From positions 4,568,501 through 4,632,500 of the forward strand of contig JAQQWL010000006.1 of the NCBI GenBank assembly GCA_038363925.1: a DNA stretch of 64,000 nt, given 5' to 3'. Shown here piece by piece: positions 21,566-32,907 of this stretch (within the stretch, counting starts at the first letter, position 1; the number at the start of each line of letters is the position of its first letter). A program made the translations under genes and the position numbers. Origin of the DNA: Apiospora phragmitis (taxonomy: Eukaryota > Ascomycota > Sordariomycetes > Amphisphaeriales > Apiosporaceae). Under the pieces are notes generated by a model. The model did not search any database and was not told the DNA's origin. It was given only the letters and a program-made list of their open reading frames with translations.

Positions 21566-22080
21566 TTTTTGAATAGCGAGCAGTGTCCAGATCATTTCAG
21601 TCTTTTCCCTCGAGAATCTTGTACTTGGCTTGATGTCAGTTTCAATGGCTTGAACTTGATAGCAGACTTGTGACCGCCAACTACGAAATCACTTTCGTCA
21701 GCTGACATGATCATTCAGTGTTTGCATGATCAGGTGCTCCATAAGCAAGATGTTTCATATTATTAAGAATGTAAGTTATAACCTATGTACAGAGTAATGA
21801 GCGACTTGTAAAATCAATCACCAAACACCTCATCCACACCTCATCCACACCCACCCATTCCCACCGTGTTGGGTAGAATGACCGATGCTATCAAAGGCTT
21901 CGAATGACCGAAGTAGATGTAATGAGCGGCATGACGTGAGACGACAAGAACTTTTCCCCCGTGTAGTTGAAGCTGATCAAAGGGGGTAATCGAAGAGGGT
22001 AATAACTGCTGACATGAAGCTTGAACTTTCATCTATGCCAGGCGCATTGGGGTATAATACGCGAATGTGTTTTTATGTTT
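21566..22080. other. intergenic
   Basis: 3' flank of the Ala/Glu-rich secreted protein. A 12-bp direct doublet (CTCATCCACACC) is seen near 21830-21851. No gene seen. Confidence 0.5.
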
Positions 22081-23165
22081 TTATACCAGTGTGATGTTTC
22101 TCGCCGCCCGCAACATCCTCGCCATCTTGTTGGATGCGCCATATGTTTGCGTGGGGAGGGGAACGGGCTGTTCCGAGGTGGTCTGTTCCGGAGACACCTC
22201 AGAGGTCTGCTCGGGCTGCGCGGCGTACGTGGACTTCTCGGGTGCGGGCGCTGCAGTCTCGGGTGACTGGGCACTGGTCGCTTCTGGAGACGACTTTCCT
22301 GTCTCCTCAGGAGCCTGGGCAGGGGTGGCGGTCTCGGGTGATTGGGCACTGGTTTCTGCGGGGAGTTATCTCGGGTGCCGCGGCGCTGGTCTCGTGGCTC
22401 TTCGCGCTCTCCTCTGCAGGCGGCTTGGTCTCCTCAGGGGCAGGCGCAGGAGCGGCGGTTTCCGCTGCAGCAGCACTGGTCTCGCTCTCGTGGCTCTTTG
22501 CCGATGCCTCAGCTGGTGGCTTGGTCTCTTCGGGAGCAGGGGCGGGAGCGGCTGTCTCGGGTGATTGGGCGCTGGTCTCTTCCGGTGCTGGAGCGGGTGC
22601 GGCAGTTTCCGTTGCAGCGGCACTGGTCTCGCTCTCATGGCTCTTTGCTGACGCCTCAGCTGGTGGCTTGGACTCCTCAGGGGCAGGGGCAGCAGTCTCC
22701 GCTGCTGCCGCACTAGTCTCCGCGGGGGCGGGAGCGGCGGTTTCCGGAGCAGGAGCAGGAGCAGCAGTCTCTGCCGCCGCAGCACTAGTTTCGCTCTCGT
22801 GGCTCTTTGCCGACTCCGCGGCTGGTGGCTTGCTCTCCACAGTGGCGGGAGCTGCAGTCTCCGCTGCTGCGGCACTAGTCTCGCTCTCGTGACTCTTGGC
22901 CGACGCCTCGGGAGCTGGTTTCGGGGTTGCCGTCTCAGGCTACGATACACAGATGGGCTCAGTATCTCTACTTGAAAGATGGGGGCTGGGCCCTTTTGGG
23001 GTTGCTTTTGCTTACCGACTGAGCACTCGTCGCCTCCGACTTGGCTCCGCCGCCGCCCTCCTGCCTTACCAGCAGGGAGAAGGCCTCCGTCTCATTGCGA
23101 GGGATGACGGATCCTATGCTGCCTACGGTGAGCAGCAGTAGGACGTTCGCGGTGCTGACACGCAT
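22081..23165 (-). CDS. secreted Ala/Glu/Pro-rich repeat protein, one frameshift
   Basis: Exon 1 (23165-23016) codes a signal peptide (MRVSTANVLLLLTVGSIGSV) and a short mature start. A 76-nt intron (GTAAGC ... GTAG) leads to exon 2 (22939-22081). Exon 2 is low-complexity: five copies of an AKSHE-containing block separated by AAETAAPAPAPEE and KPPAEAS segments, later TSAQSPETA blocks. As written, the frame breaks after APEITP. Dropping one base of the run of four at 22360-22363 restores TPAETSAQSPETATPAQAPE and runs to a TAA at 22081-22083 after NKMARMLRAARNITLV, giving about 335 residues. No enzyme domain or GPI signal is evident. Probably a cell-wall or extracellular matrix protein with a flexible, acidic, likely O-glycosylated body. 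Confidence 0.72.
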
Positions 23166-24127
23166 CTTGTCGTTTCACTCTTGGTGGTGGTCGATGTACA
23201 GCCAGTCAAGTGTTGTGATAAGGGGGGGTAGATATGCTGAAGATTGTCCGATGAGGAAGGATACAGAAGAAACCAGATACTGAACCGGCTTCTTCCACCC
23301 TTATATCCAGCATTGTGATGAGTTGGAGTCGGAGTGGTCACGTAATTGTTGTTGTCACTACGTAGTTGCCCGACGTACGACGTTCCCAGCATCTGTGCCT
23401 TATGCTAGGAGTGTTAGTGATTGCATGTGACGATATCCATAGATACGACACGCTCTACCATGAAGGAGGTCATTCCATATCCAATTGCCATGAAAGATGC
23501 CCTGTGAGCTGTTAGCCGGGACGGACCACGCATCTCGAGAATGCCAAGCGTAATGATGAAGCGGAACTATAATACCCCCATCTCACACACGTCGCCAGGT
23601 CATAGTCAAATCCTATGTTGAGATGTGATCCCTCTCTAGACCCAGATAAAAGAAACAATTAGTGAAAGGCACGAGTCGTAAAGTCTGTTGCTATCCTGGC
23701 CGTTGTCACTAATTGATGAAATTGTTCATAAGTGTTTCGTGCTAGACGACGCGACAACTCTAAATTGTTACCCACCGAATATCATACTCTGACGGTTCAA
23801 TGATGTTTCCCAGCCGGGTATTGCGGTGACACAAACTGATCGTTAACGTGATTCCACAGTGCGGTGCAACATACGAGTCTGCGTACATTATTCCCGGATT
23901 CAAGTCGATGCGCGATGCTCATTGTTGTCACTTGCGCCGTAGCACCCCACTGGCTGGGCCTGAGTTTCGAGAATTGGGGTATGGAGTATAAGGATTATCC
24001 TGAGATTGCCACTAGTCTTGTCTTCTTGATACATCTAGCAGCAGTCATTCCGCCGTGACCAGAAACTCAGCCGGAATGATTCGCGTCCTCGAGAGCCCAG
24101 GCGGTTGGAGGTCCATGTGGTTCCTGC
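23166..24127. other. intergenic, 1 kb
   Basis: Promoter of the repeat protein and 3' flank of the carboxypeptidase. No gene seen. Confidence 0.6.
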
Positions 24128-25609
24128 TCATACCAGCGGCTTCTTGTTGAGCCAAGCGCTGAACATGTTGATGGCATGCTTCGGCTTGTCAAAAGGTACC
24201 ATGTGTCCGGCACCGTTGATGCGAACGTAACGCAGCATGCCACTCTCCCACCAGAGGCCGCCCTCCCATACTTGCTTGTTGTTCTCCTGTTGGTACTTGA
24301 AGTCTGCCAGGCCTTTCCAAGGCAATGAGCCAAAGACTCGCTCATTGCCGACGAAGTTGCAGATCCAATCATAAGTGCCGACGTAGATCAACACACGGAT
24401 TTCAGAGTGAAGTAGCCCCGCCACAAACGGTCGTGTGTCGATAAGTCCGTCATTGGCTCTTCGGAACTCGTCTCCAACCTTGTCGCTGCAGGCCTCGAAC
24501 TTGGGAGTGTCCGGGTTGACACCGAACGCCTTGCGAACATTGTCGCGTCGCAAGAACGTCGTGATGGACTTCATGATCGGGTAGCACAGCGGGCCCACGC
24601 AGGGCTTGGAAACATCATAGAAGTTTCTGCCGGAGTGGAAATATGGGTTCTGGAGCTCTGAGCCACAGAAATCATAAGCGCCTTTGCACACAATGGGGTC
24701 TGGGTATTCTTCGCATGCTTTCATTAAGTATTCGCATCGTGGAACGGAAGCTGCCATTTTCTTGCAAGCGCCATCTTTCAGAATGGGGCCAATACCCGTG
24801 GCGTTTGTGCACGAGATATCGTAGTATGATGTGGACTGTACCGTTTCGGCAAAGATGCCATTTCCAATCAGGACAGACTCTAGAGGGATTTGCAGCTCGG
24901 GCGGGGAGATCTTGTTCATGTCATTGATGTGGCCGGCAAAGATGGGAATGTAGTGGCCGCCGTAGCTTTCACCGGCAATCGAAAACGGGAGCGACCTAGA
25001 CTCGGGGAAAGCCTTGTACCATAGCTGCATGAAGGCGTAGATGTCCTCGCTGGCGGCAAAGGTACCTCGGGCATGCTCGGAGCTGTTGTCGGAATAGGAG
25101 AAGCCAACACCAATCGGCTGGTCCAGGAAGAAGACATTGGCGGCATTGATCCAGCTGTCCTTGTTCTCGTGCGCCGATTCGCCTCCGTCATCGATGGTAC
25201 AGGGGCCCAGCTCCATGAGCAGGCCGGTCATACTGGAGCAGCCTGGGCCGCCATTGATCCACATAACCAACGGGTCATCCTTGGGACTGGCTCGGGATTC
25301 GAAATAGGCAAAGTAGAAGTGCTTACTGCCCGAGTTGAGATAACCGGTATATCCAGCAGTGGCGCCAGGGCAAACGTCCAGATCGAAGGGTCTTTTGTCG
25401 TCGCTGCTGGACGTGGTGGTTTGCCCGCCAGAGTGAGCAGTGAAGCTTAAGCTATGGTGGGGATGAGCTTCGTGTGTGACGACTCCAGCGCTAGCCGAGG
25501 AGTCGTCATTGGGTGTGGTCAACAGCGGCGCCTGCTGCTGCTCCCCTTGGAAGATGGCGCCAATGACGCCTGGCGCGCACAATGCTGCGGTAAATGCACG
25601 CAGCATCAT
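24128..25609 (-). CDS. serine carboxypeptidase, carboxypeptidase Y-like (S10)
   Basis: Intact, intronless, 493 residues, with a signal peptide of about 18 residues. The S10 layout is complete: oxyanion segment WINGGPGCSSM (residues 117-127), QPIGVGFSYS, nucleophile Ser215 in GESYGGHY, Asp414 in GTYDWICNFVGN and His469 in GAGHMVP. The Cys-rich insertion (CKGAYDFCGS) between nucleophile and Asp is also as in carboxypeptidase Y. The Ser/Thr/His-rich stretch after the signal is probably a short propeptide. The enzyme removes C-terminal residues from peptides at acid pH, in the vacuole or secreted; the sequence does not decide which. Confidence 0.92.
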   Translation of the reverse strand: MMLRAFTAALCAPGVIGAIFQGEQQQAPLLTTPNDDSSASAGVVTHEAHPHHSLSFTAHSGGQTTTSSSDDKRPFDLDVCPGATAGYTGYLNSGSKHFYFAYFESRASPKDDPLVMWINGGPGCSSMTGLLMELGPCTIDDGGESAHENKDSWINAANVFFLDQPIGVGFSYSDNSSEHARGTFAASEDIYAFMQLWYKAFPESRSLPFSIAGESYGGHYIPIFAGHINDMNKISPPELQIPLESVLIGNGIFAETVQSTSYYDISCTNATGIGPILKDGACKKMAASVPRCEYLMKACEEYPDPIVCKGAYDFCGSELQNPYFHSGRNFYDVSKPCVGPLCYPIMKSITTFLRRDNVRKAFGVNPDTPKFEACSDKVGDEFRRANDGLIDTRPFVAGLLHSEIRVLIYVGTYDWICNFVGNERVFGSLPWKGLADFKYQQENNKQVWEGGLWWESGMLRYVRINGAGHMVPFDKPKHAINMFSAWLNKKPLV

Positions 25610-26625
25610 CTTGTTAATTCTATACCGATTCGGATGATGAAGCTAGATTATGTTTTGATAAAAAGATAAGAGCTTGAAGTTGTTGATGGAATAAAATGGG
25701 CGGCATGTTGTTTCATGGTCTGGGTCCTCTACCCGAGACGGTCTAGGCCCACCCATGCTTATCGTAGCTCATATTACTGTACAAATTCATAGATATGACT
25801 CTATGCGATCAGCAGGCCTGGCTAACATGCAATAACATTACTCAGTTGATGAATACCTTACCCCTGAAAGCTTCAGACGTTCTGTGATCAATGGTACTGG
25901 ACAGAGCAATTTTAGAAAACATATCCCGATGATTATTAGAAAAGTGTGAGATAATTTGGATAGCTTCTTTCTAGCAGACTTCATTTGAACGGGATACAGT
26001 CCTGTTTCTTCCTACCACATAAAAAGCAGCAGGATTCAAGAACGAAATGCATCGCAACACTTCCTCGAAACACTGCACGACACACCTATCAATACTTTCC
26101 ATCAAGGATCCAACTATCATAGCCCAAGAGAGAAACTGATATCGCGTCTTTTTGGGATACCGGGCTGTTTGGTTCAGGGGATGGGTACGCATGCGCCAAG
26201 GGCCGAACAGCGAGGCGGCACGAGCCCCTGTAGCAGCCGACGCGGAGATCACCACGTTTCCAAGTGGCGCGGCGATACCACCATAATAATAACGGTTATG
26301 TAGCCTTGTCTGTGTAATATCATTGTAGGTTAAGCACTGCATCCCACGCAGCCGGGCACTCCACCTTTGACAATTCAAGTCAGCCGAGATAAAAGGCTCT
26401 CCTCCTCCGCATCATTAGGTGGCAGCAATTCAAACCAATCCACAACGCGAAATTGGCAGCATGTATGGTGTGTAATGATGATTTATATACAGCAAGTAGT
26501 CGACTATGTGCCATTGTAATCGGTTTTGAAGGGTCATAGGTACCAAGGACGCTAGCTGCTGCATCAGACAACCAACAAGCCCGCACGCACACTTGGAACG
26601 ACGGTGGGAACGAACTGGCAATTCC
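25610..26625. other. intergenic, 1 kb
   Basis: Upstream of the carboxypeptidase and downstream of the PHD gene. No gene or RNA recognised. Confidence 0.6.
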
Positions 26626-28089
26626 TCATGCAGGCTCGCCTTGACCTATAACCTTTCCATTCTCCCCGATCTTCTTGCCCGTAGCATCGTACACCGCCTC
26701 GCTGAACGCCTCGAAATCGTCCTTGTCCTGCAAATCCTCCTCCTTCGGCTGGAGGCCCTTCAGGACCCCTGTCCGACCTTCGGCCAAGAGGGCGGGATCG
26801 AGTCTTCCGAGCCTTCCCTCCTCGCTTGTTCCAGGTTACTTTGGCTGTTATTCTGGGCCGGCCCAAAAGATACGGGCCCTCCCACTTCGCTGGAACTTGC
26901 CTCGGCTCTGGCGTTTAGTGGCAAGTATGTGCCAGGACCGACGAGGGCAGCTGCCAGTTCACGCTTGGCGCCGTTCTCATTCGCCGGGAAGATGGGAAGG
27001 TCGGGATGAAGTTCGAGGGCGTACATGGCCACATTGACGAGTTGAGCAGGCGATAAGCTGGAGAGATAATTTCGTTTCTGTGACACGATCAATAAGCCAC
27101 CGGCTTTCCCAAATGCGTAGGTAGCAGTTGACCAAACTCACCTGCTCTGCACTCTTGGTGGCCCAACTGACACCTTTGAACCCGTCCACGGACTTCTTCT
27201 TCGCCAGCTGCTTTTCCCTCTTCGCGATGCAGCCCCGACAAAACCACGACCGACTCTCGTCGCTAACGAATTCGTCGTCGATGTAGGGGTCGTGGCAGAG
27301 CTGGTGCCAGCAGACGTTGCAGCCGTCGCAGAAGACGATCTGGTTGGTGGCCGGGCTCAGCCCGCGCGTGCAAACCTTGCAGAGGGCCTGTTCCGGGGTC
27401 CGCTTGCCATAGTGCTTCTTCTTGGATGCTGTGGCTGCCTGTGCCGGGGTGAACTGGGTCGGCTTTTGTACCTGGCGGCCGGACTTGGTCATAGTGGGTG
27501 CGGCCGGGTCCGGGAACGCGCCGCCGTCGCCCTCTACATCAGACAGCTCACTAAGGCTCGAAGATGAATCTTCTTCACCCTTGATCTTCTTGCGCTTGCC
27601 ACCTTTTTGGGCTTTGCCTCTCTTGTTGGATCCTTTGGCAGGCGGTGCGGGTTTTGAAGTACTTCCAGATGGAGGTCTCGAAGTGGCCGTGCTATGCGAG
27701 TATAGGCTGGGCGTAGGCGCAGGCGCAGGAGATGATGAGGAGGGCATGGGTAGCGTGAGGGTGGTCTTCATGCTCATAGCAAGACGGTTCTTAGCATCTT
27801 CGTATGTAGACTGGCTGACACCCGCTGCGGAGGCGGGGGAGACGGCGTTGTTGAAGCTCGTCGGTTCTCCTCCTTTGATCCGCTTGAGAATCATCTCTGT
27901 CGCTGCTGAGAACTGGGGGGTATAAGGCATCCGGGGTTGCGAGCTCAATGCACTCATAAGTTGCCTTGATGCGCTTCCCGAGGCACTGCTCTCGGGCTTT
28001 TGTGTGGCTGCCAAAATGGATTCCCCGACTTTGACTGACATCGCACCACCACCCTGCGGCCTCTCTTCCTCTACCTTGTTTTCCTCCAT
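26626..28089 (-). CDS. PHD-finger nuclear protein, one frameshift
   Basis: Exon 1 (28089-27142) starts at MEENKVEEERPQ. A 64-nt intron (GTGAGT ... ACAG) joins in phase 0 to exon 2 (27077-26626), with EQ/KRNYLSSLSPAQLVN across the junction. Residues 1-235 are low-complexity with Lys-rich nuclear-signal-like tracts (KRGKAQKGGKRKKIKG). A PHD zinc finger lies at about 237-287 (CKVCTRG, FCDGCNVCWHQLCHD, WFCRGC), with all Cys/His positions present. Near the end, the frame stops at VGQGS. Adding one base to the C run at 26766-26769 restores VLKGLQPKEEDLQDKDDFEAF, running to a TGA at 26626-26628, for about 466 residues. PHD fingers read histone H3 tails, so a chromatin role is inferred. The missing base is probably a sequence error. 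Confidence 0.78.
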
Positions 28090-28637
28090 TATACGAAATT
28101 TATTTGATACAGCCCGAGGCAGATACGTAATCAACTAGTGCTTAGATGTGACGATTGTTGCCCGCCGAGTAGACCTGGCCATTGCATTGGTGTCAGTAGG
28201 ACAGCAACATTGAATACATCAATCACAAGCAATTGGAGTACTCACAGCCACGCTACGCCATTCTCAAGGGAGCAGAACACTTGCAGCACGTTATACATTT
28301 GTTTTTCGAGATACTGCGAAGCCAATTGATCGTTCAATGCTAATTCCACGATTGATTGAAGTCGGTTGTGGCCTTCACGTGACTTCCACGTGATCCCCCT
28401 CACTTCCTTAGGTCAAAGCTGCCTTTATCTGGTCGCTGCTGTTGGCTATCATGAACTATTAGATGGCAGCCATCTAACCTACAGCTTTGATGAACTGATG
28501 CAAGTCTTCTCAGGGTTAGCAAGACAAACTTTCACCTGGCTCTGTGTGCATACATTTCCAGGAGGAAATTTATCAATTCAGCAAGCGAGATAAACCGAGC
28601 AACTTCAATTCTTCGTGTACAACAATGTGTCTGCCTT
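28090..28637. other. intergenic
   Basis: Promoter of the PHD gene and 3' flank of the PEBP gene. Nothing else seen. Confidence 0.6.
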
Positions 28638-29241
28638 CTAATTACTCTCGAAATAGTTCAGCGCTAGCACCTCACCCAGCCCAGCCTTGGCCTCCCAATC
28701 ATCCAAGCTGAACCACATGCGCGCCACGTTTCCGACCTCCTTGCCCTTGGCCGGTGCGTGCGCCATGGCATCGAAACCCTCCGGCTGTTCGTACAAGAAG
28801 AAGACGTAGCGATGCGGCGCGGCGCCCGGCGGAGGCGCGGGTCCAATGTAGTTCACCACGGGGGGCTCGGTCCACTCCAGCTTCCCGGGCGTCGAGGCGG
28901 TGGTGCCCGAGAGCTTCACGCCCGATTGACTCCAGTGCCAGATGGGGCCGAGGACGGGGAGCGACTTGAACGGGGCGTCGATGTCCAGGCACATGATCAG
29001 GTAGGTCTTGTCGGGAGATGCTGCTGCATACAGGATCTCCGGCGGCGATTGCGCATCTGCGACTCGTTTGTCAATCGCGTTGGTCCTCCATGTCTCATCT
29101 ACAGTCTGCATACATACCCGCTTTTGGTATATACGTCCCCGGCTCAAACCCTGTATGCTTGCCTACCGTGAGGCCAAGCGTCTTGGACGTGTCGCTTTTG
29201 AAGGCAGCCAAAGCCTTATCCACACTTTTGTTCGCAGGCAT
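28638..29241 (-). CDS. PEBP-family protein (phosphatidylethanolamine-binding)
   Basis: Two exons, 29241-29118 and 29056-28638, with a 61-nt intron (GTATGT ... GCAG), giving 180 residues. The start is MPANKSVDKALAAF. The PEBP ligand-pocket motifs are present: SPPEILY, then CLDIDAP (DxDAP box), GPIWHW, PPPGAAPHRYVFFLYEQP (GxxPHRY box) and the C-terminal helix ending NYFESN. There is no signal peptide, so it is likely cytosolic. Relatives include yeast Tfs1, a carboxypeptidase Y inhibitor. A carboxypeptidase Y-like gene lies only 3 kb away, which may be coincidence. The exact ligand or partner cannot be read from the sequence. Confidence 0.85.
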
Positions 29242-30822
29242 CGTAGCTTAATATCTCTTATTTCTCGAATCAAAGGTGAAGGTTGGATTTGTGAAGAATA
29301 TATCTTGCCCAGGTGATATTCAGGTGTCACCCCTCGTATCATGTATGAGCTCTTATCTAGGTTTTATGTCGTCAAATGTTGCTTTTCTCTGGTGGCCGTT
29401 CCGCTTCCGATGCGGAGATAAGGAGATATGTCATAAAGGCCGGCTGCTGGAATACCTACCTAGTGAGTGTCACGCAACTTGTCCCGTCTTATTTCCACCC
29501 ATCCTTGGAGTCACCTTGGAGAAGTAGCTATTCTCCAATAGCTTCAGGTAGTAAGGTGGACAAGGATCTCAATCGTACAGCGAGAGGGCTACACAATGAT
29601 ACGCATCAATGGCGGCCAACACCATTGAGACTGGAATGCACTGATAAGTCTAGTCTGAGTATTAATCATGCAGTACTGGCGACCATTGGTGTTGGATTGG
29701 ACGATGCATGGTCATCGTCGCATCCACGACCGAAGCAGCAGCTGGAATCCAATACCAGTAACCTACCCCGGCTAAAAACGGGATGATTCCAATATCGCGC
29801 TGACCACGCGTATCGCCAATCACTCGCGCCGTCGACATGACGTCATTGCCCCTTATTGTTGAGGAGTCCAGAAGTCGCCCACCAAACTTTGGGAACCTGA
29901 CTAATACCATGAGGGGTCAGCGCTAGAGGCTTCGCTCATGTGTTGGCCATTACCTAGCCATTTGCCATGGGCTCCTGTGGCTTACAGTACCTAGAAGCTA
30001 GGTAGGCTACTTGGACTACTGGCCAGATGCACCTGCCAAAGCTGCCGCTATGGGCGATACGGCGATGCCACTCCAATGCCACACTTGCAGCGATCACTGT
30101 TCTCACAGGTCCAATTCCTACCCCAACTCCAAAAGCAAAACATGTGCAAGGTTTCGAGTTGGAAGTAGCCATGACGAACGAGCTCAGAGTCTCAGACCAG
30201 CAGACGACGATAGGCCAGGCGGGTGCATGCTTCAATGCTTCACGATGCTCCTTTTCACCGTACCTTGGTCTCAGCCTAGGGCCTGGGCTGGTCTCTGAGT
30301 AGTCAGAACGCTAAGGCGAAGCACGTGGCCGAGACCTGGCCGAAGCTTCGTGGGGAAAGAGGCCGCTTAAATGATTCCTAGGCGGCATTTACACCTTTGC
30401 GAATACCTTTGGGAGGTAAGCACGATAGCGGGTGGCATCGAATGACCTCATCAATCGTGTTTCTTCGTGGGAATCGTGATTGCCATTACGCCTGTGGCGT
30501 GCCTCGGCTTCCCCATCCAGGTTGCTTTTTCGACCCCTCCACGTACAGGGAAAGGACGCTTTCTCACCACTAACCTCACTAACCTCCTGCTGGTCTCGGT
30601 CCAGCTGCTGCTGCTGCTGCATACTATCTTCACCCAATGGCGCGGCTTCTGGCATCGCAAGCTGCAGCTTCCTGCTGCTACTTGCATCGTCAAGGCAATT
30701 GCAATCACCCGGTGTGAGCTTGGTCCGCCCAACCAGCTCGAGCGGCCCTAGACAGTCCTCGCATGTGACCATTGACCATTCAGGCTCCATCAACAAACAG
30801 TCCTGCATTGTCATCAACCCAA
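29242..30822. other. intergenic, 1.6 kb
   Basis: Long spacer before the glucose-repressible gene. No gene or RNA recognised. Long regulatory regions are usual for GRG-1-type genes. Confidence 0.55.
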
Positions 30823-30832
30823 GTATATATAT
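30823..30832 (+). promoter_or_regulatory. TATA box of the GRG-1-like gene
   Basis: GTATATATAT about 310 bp before the ATG at 31138. The sequence between is C/A-rich and nearly free of stop codons, like the long leaders of strongly expressed fungal genes. Confidence 0.5.
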
Positions 30833-31137
30833 TGCCCTCTCCCACCATGAATTATATGCCTTCTACTACCGCTCATAATACTACTGGTACTACTGCACTC
30901 AGCAACGCCCAGACTACACACCAGAAAACTGTTGACCAAAACAACGCCTTTGAAGCTCATCAAAACGCAATTCGCAACAGCAGTCACCACCACCCTCTTC
31001 AGCGTAGTCGTCAACTCAGTTCTACCACTACCCAGCCCACCACTCCTCGTCGGAAGTCTAGCTTCTTGAACGCCATCCTACACCCTCGTCAACACCGACG
31101 CAACAGCCGCCAGCTACAAACCCCCAACGACGATAAC

Positions 31138-31412
31138 ATGGATACCATCAAGAACGCCGCTAACTACGTCTCCGAGACCGCCCAAGGCAAGTAACATGCT
31201 TGGTAGTGTTTTCATTGTGCCCCAGTACTGACTTTACCATCACAGGCGCCGTGAGCACTGGTTCCAAGGAGGCCAACAAAGAGGTCGCCAAGGATGGCAA
31301 CGCCAGCGTCACCACCCGTCTCAGCGCTGCCAAGGACGCCGTCGGCGACAAGGTCGACGAGCAGAAGCACAACACCTCTGCTGACGTCCACAAGGAGCAG
31401 GCCAAGCACTAA
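31138..31412 (+). CDS. grg-1: glucose-repressible protein GRG-1/CCG-1
   Basis: Two exons, 31138-31186 and 31246-31412, coding 71 residues, the length of Neurospora GRG-1 (CCG-1). The protein starts MDTIKNAANYVSE and contains SKEANKEVAKDGNASV and RLSAAKDAVGDKVDE, all strongly matching that family. The junction requires a GC donor: exon 1 ends CAAG and the intron begins GCAAGT, ending CACAG. The GT three bases later would put exon 2 out of frame. In Neurospora this gene is repressed by glucose and controlled by the clock. The protein is small, hydrophilic and of unknown biochemical role. An in-frame upstream extension to an ATG at 30847 is open but begins only about 15 bases from the TATA box, so I favour 31138. 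Confidence 0.9.
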
Positions 31413-32146
31413 ATCTGACGCATGATGTGTCCTACCTGTCTTCACACGCGATGATCGTGACCTCGTACCCAACACTTTTCGCCAGCAAATATCATACTTT
31501 CACCTACCCACCTGTTATCGAGATTCCCTAGATGTCAGAGCTGTTAAAGAGCACATGGTGAAGGTGTTGGGTCGTGGAGAGTTGCACTCAGAATATCAGC
31601 AGACTTGGTTTTCAGGAAGTTCAGACTTGATGCAAGTCGTCTTAAGAAGGAGGATGCGTGGGCTTGCTTTTTGATGGGGGTGATTTGAAATTGATACGCC
31701 CGTCGGCACTAGAAAGTAGAGATAGGATGCCGTAGGTTCTTACCTAATACCACAAACTCGGATTCTTCAACTTTACTGCTGTACAACAACCATGGGATGA
31801 CTATGATGTATTGACATTATTTTCCAATTGCTAACGATCATACATATCAGTTGCCAACGGATTCTCCACTGATGGGTGTTTATGCGGGCGTAAGACAGGT
31901 AAGCGTATCCAAGCGCATACAGGTATGAGGTATGTAGCCAGCATCAGAGCCTCCATAAAGTAGCTTTCCCACTCCCTTCATTCATCAGGGTGGCAGTAAG
32001 TAAAGTTCAAGCATTATATTCGTATTCTGGTTCCTCTGTCCATCGATGATAATTTCTAGCCATGATGTACCCAGATATTTTTCCTGGCTTCCAAAGTAAA
32101 TCGCGAAAAGGCTCAAAGCCTGCATACAACTTCTTTTTGTATGCTT
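31413..32146. other. intergenic between convergent genes
   Basis: 3' flanks of GRG-1 and the cupredoxin gene. No gene seen. Confidence 0.6.
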
Positions 32147-32907
32147 CTACATCATCAGCACCACCAAGCCAGCCATGGCAGCTAAGACACCCGCACTGGT
32201 GGCCCGGACGCCACCGTCCGCCGAGTTCATCTTGCCATCGCTGCCGCTGCCCTCGGTCGCGTTTGCTGAGCCTGCCATGGCCATGGTGCCGCCGAAGGCC
32301 ATGACGGCGGCGCCCGCGGGGCCGTTGGTCGCCGCCGCGGCCGTCTTGTACATGTCCAGGGTCTTGCCCTGAGGGGCATTCACGACGCCGACCATGCCGC
32401 CCTTGCAGTGCTGCCCCTGGGTGCAGTAGAACCAGATGGGCTTGGTGTCGTTGACTTTGACGGTGAAGACGGATTCCTGTGGGTTGAGAGGGGGATGGTA
32501 AGTAAATGTTTAGGCTAGAAAAGAGAGGACACAAGTGGATACAGGTGATTGATAGGGGGTAGTCGATCAAGCAAGGAATTTCTCTATCCCTACCCGAAGA
32601 AGAATACGAAGGAAGTGTAGGAAGAGGAGGGGAATGCTCGTTTGACACTTACAGATTCGCTCGTGCCCATGACGGGGACATAGCCGGAGAAGAAGCCGGC
32701 GGTCTTGACGGGCTGGCAGGCGCTGGCAAAGTCGCCCTGCGCTACGCTGTGGTTCCTGGCATAGAAATGGAACTCGAGCATGTCACCTGCTTCGGCCATG
32801 ATATTATCGGGCTTGAACTCGAGCATCGGGCCGCTGTCAATGCGGATGGTCTTGGCGCTGGCCATAGCAGCGGCGGCGACAGTAGCTAGTATCTGGAAGG
32901 ACTTCAT
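32147..32907 (-). CDS. extracellular GPI-type cupredoxin-like protein
   Basis: Two exons, 32907-32653 and 32476-32147, with a 176-nt intron (GTAAGT ... ACAG) in phase 0; 194 residues. A signal peptide (MKSFQILATVAAAAMASA) is followed by a plastocyanin-like beta-sandwich. Possible copper ligands are His in ARNHSVAQG and the Cys/His/Met cluster in WFYCTQGQHCKGGM. After the domain comes a Ser/Ala/Gly-rich linker and a hydrophobic C-terminus (ATSAGVLAAMAGLVVLMM), which is a likely GPI-attachment signal. This architecture is the fungal extracellular serine-rich/cupredoxin family at the plasma membrane or wall. Copper binding is predicted, not shown. Confidence 0.85.

Noticed and set aside
25609..28638. 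Functional link between the PEBP gene and the nearby carboxypeptidase gene (a yeast PEBP inhibits carboxypeptidase Y)
   Set aside because: Attractive, but a PHD gene lies between them and nothing in the sequence shows co-regulation; kept only as a remark.
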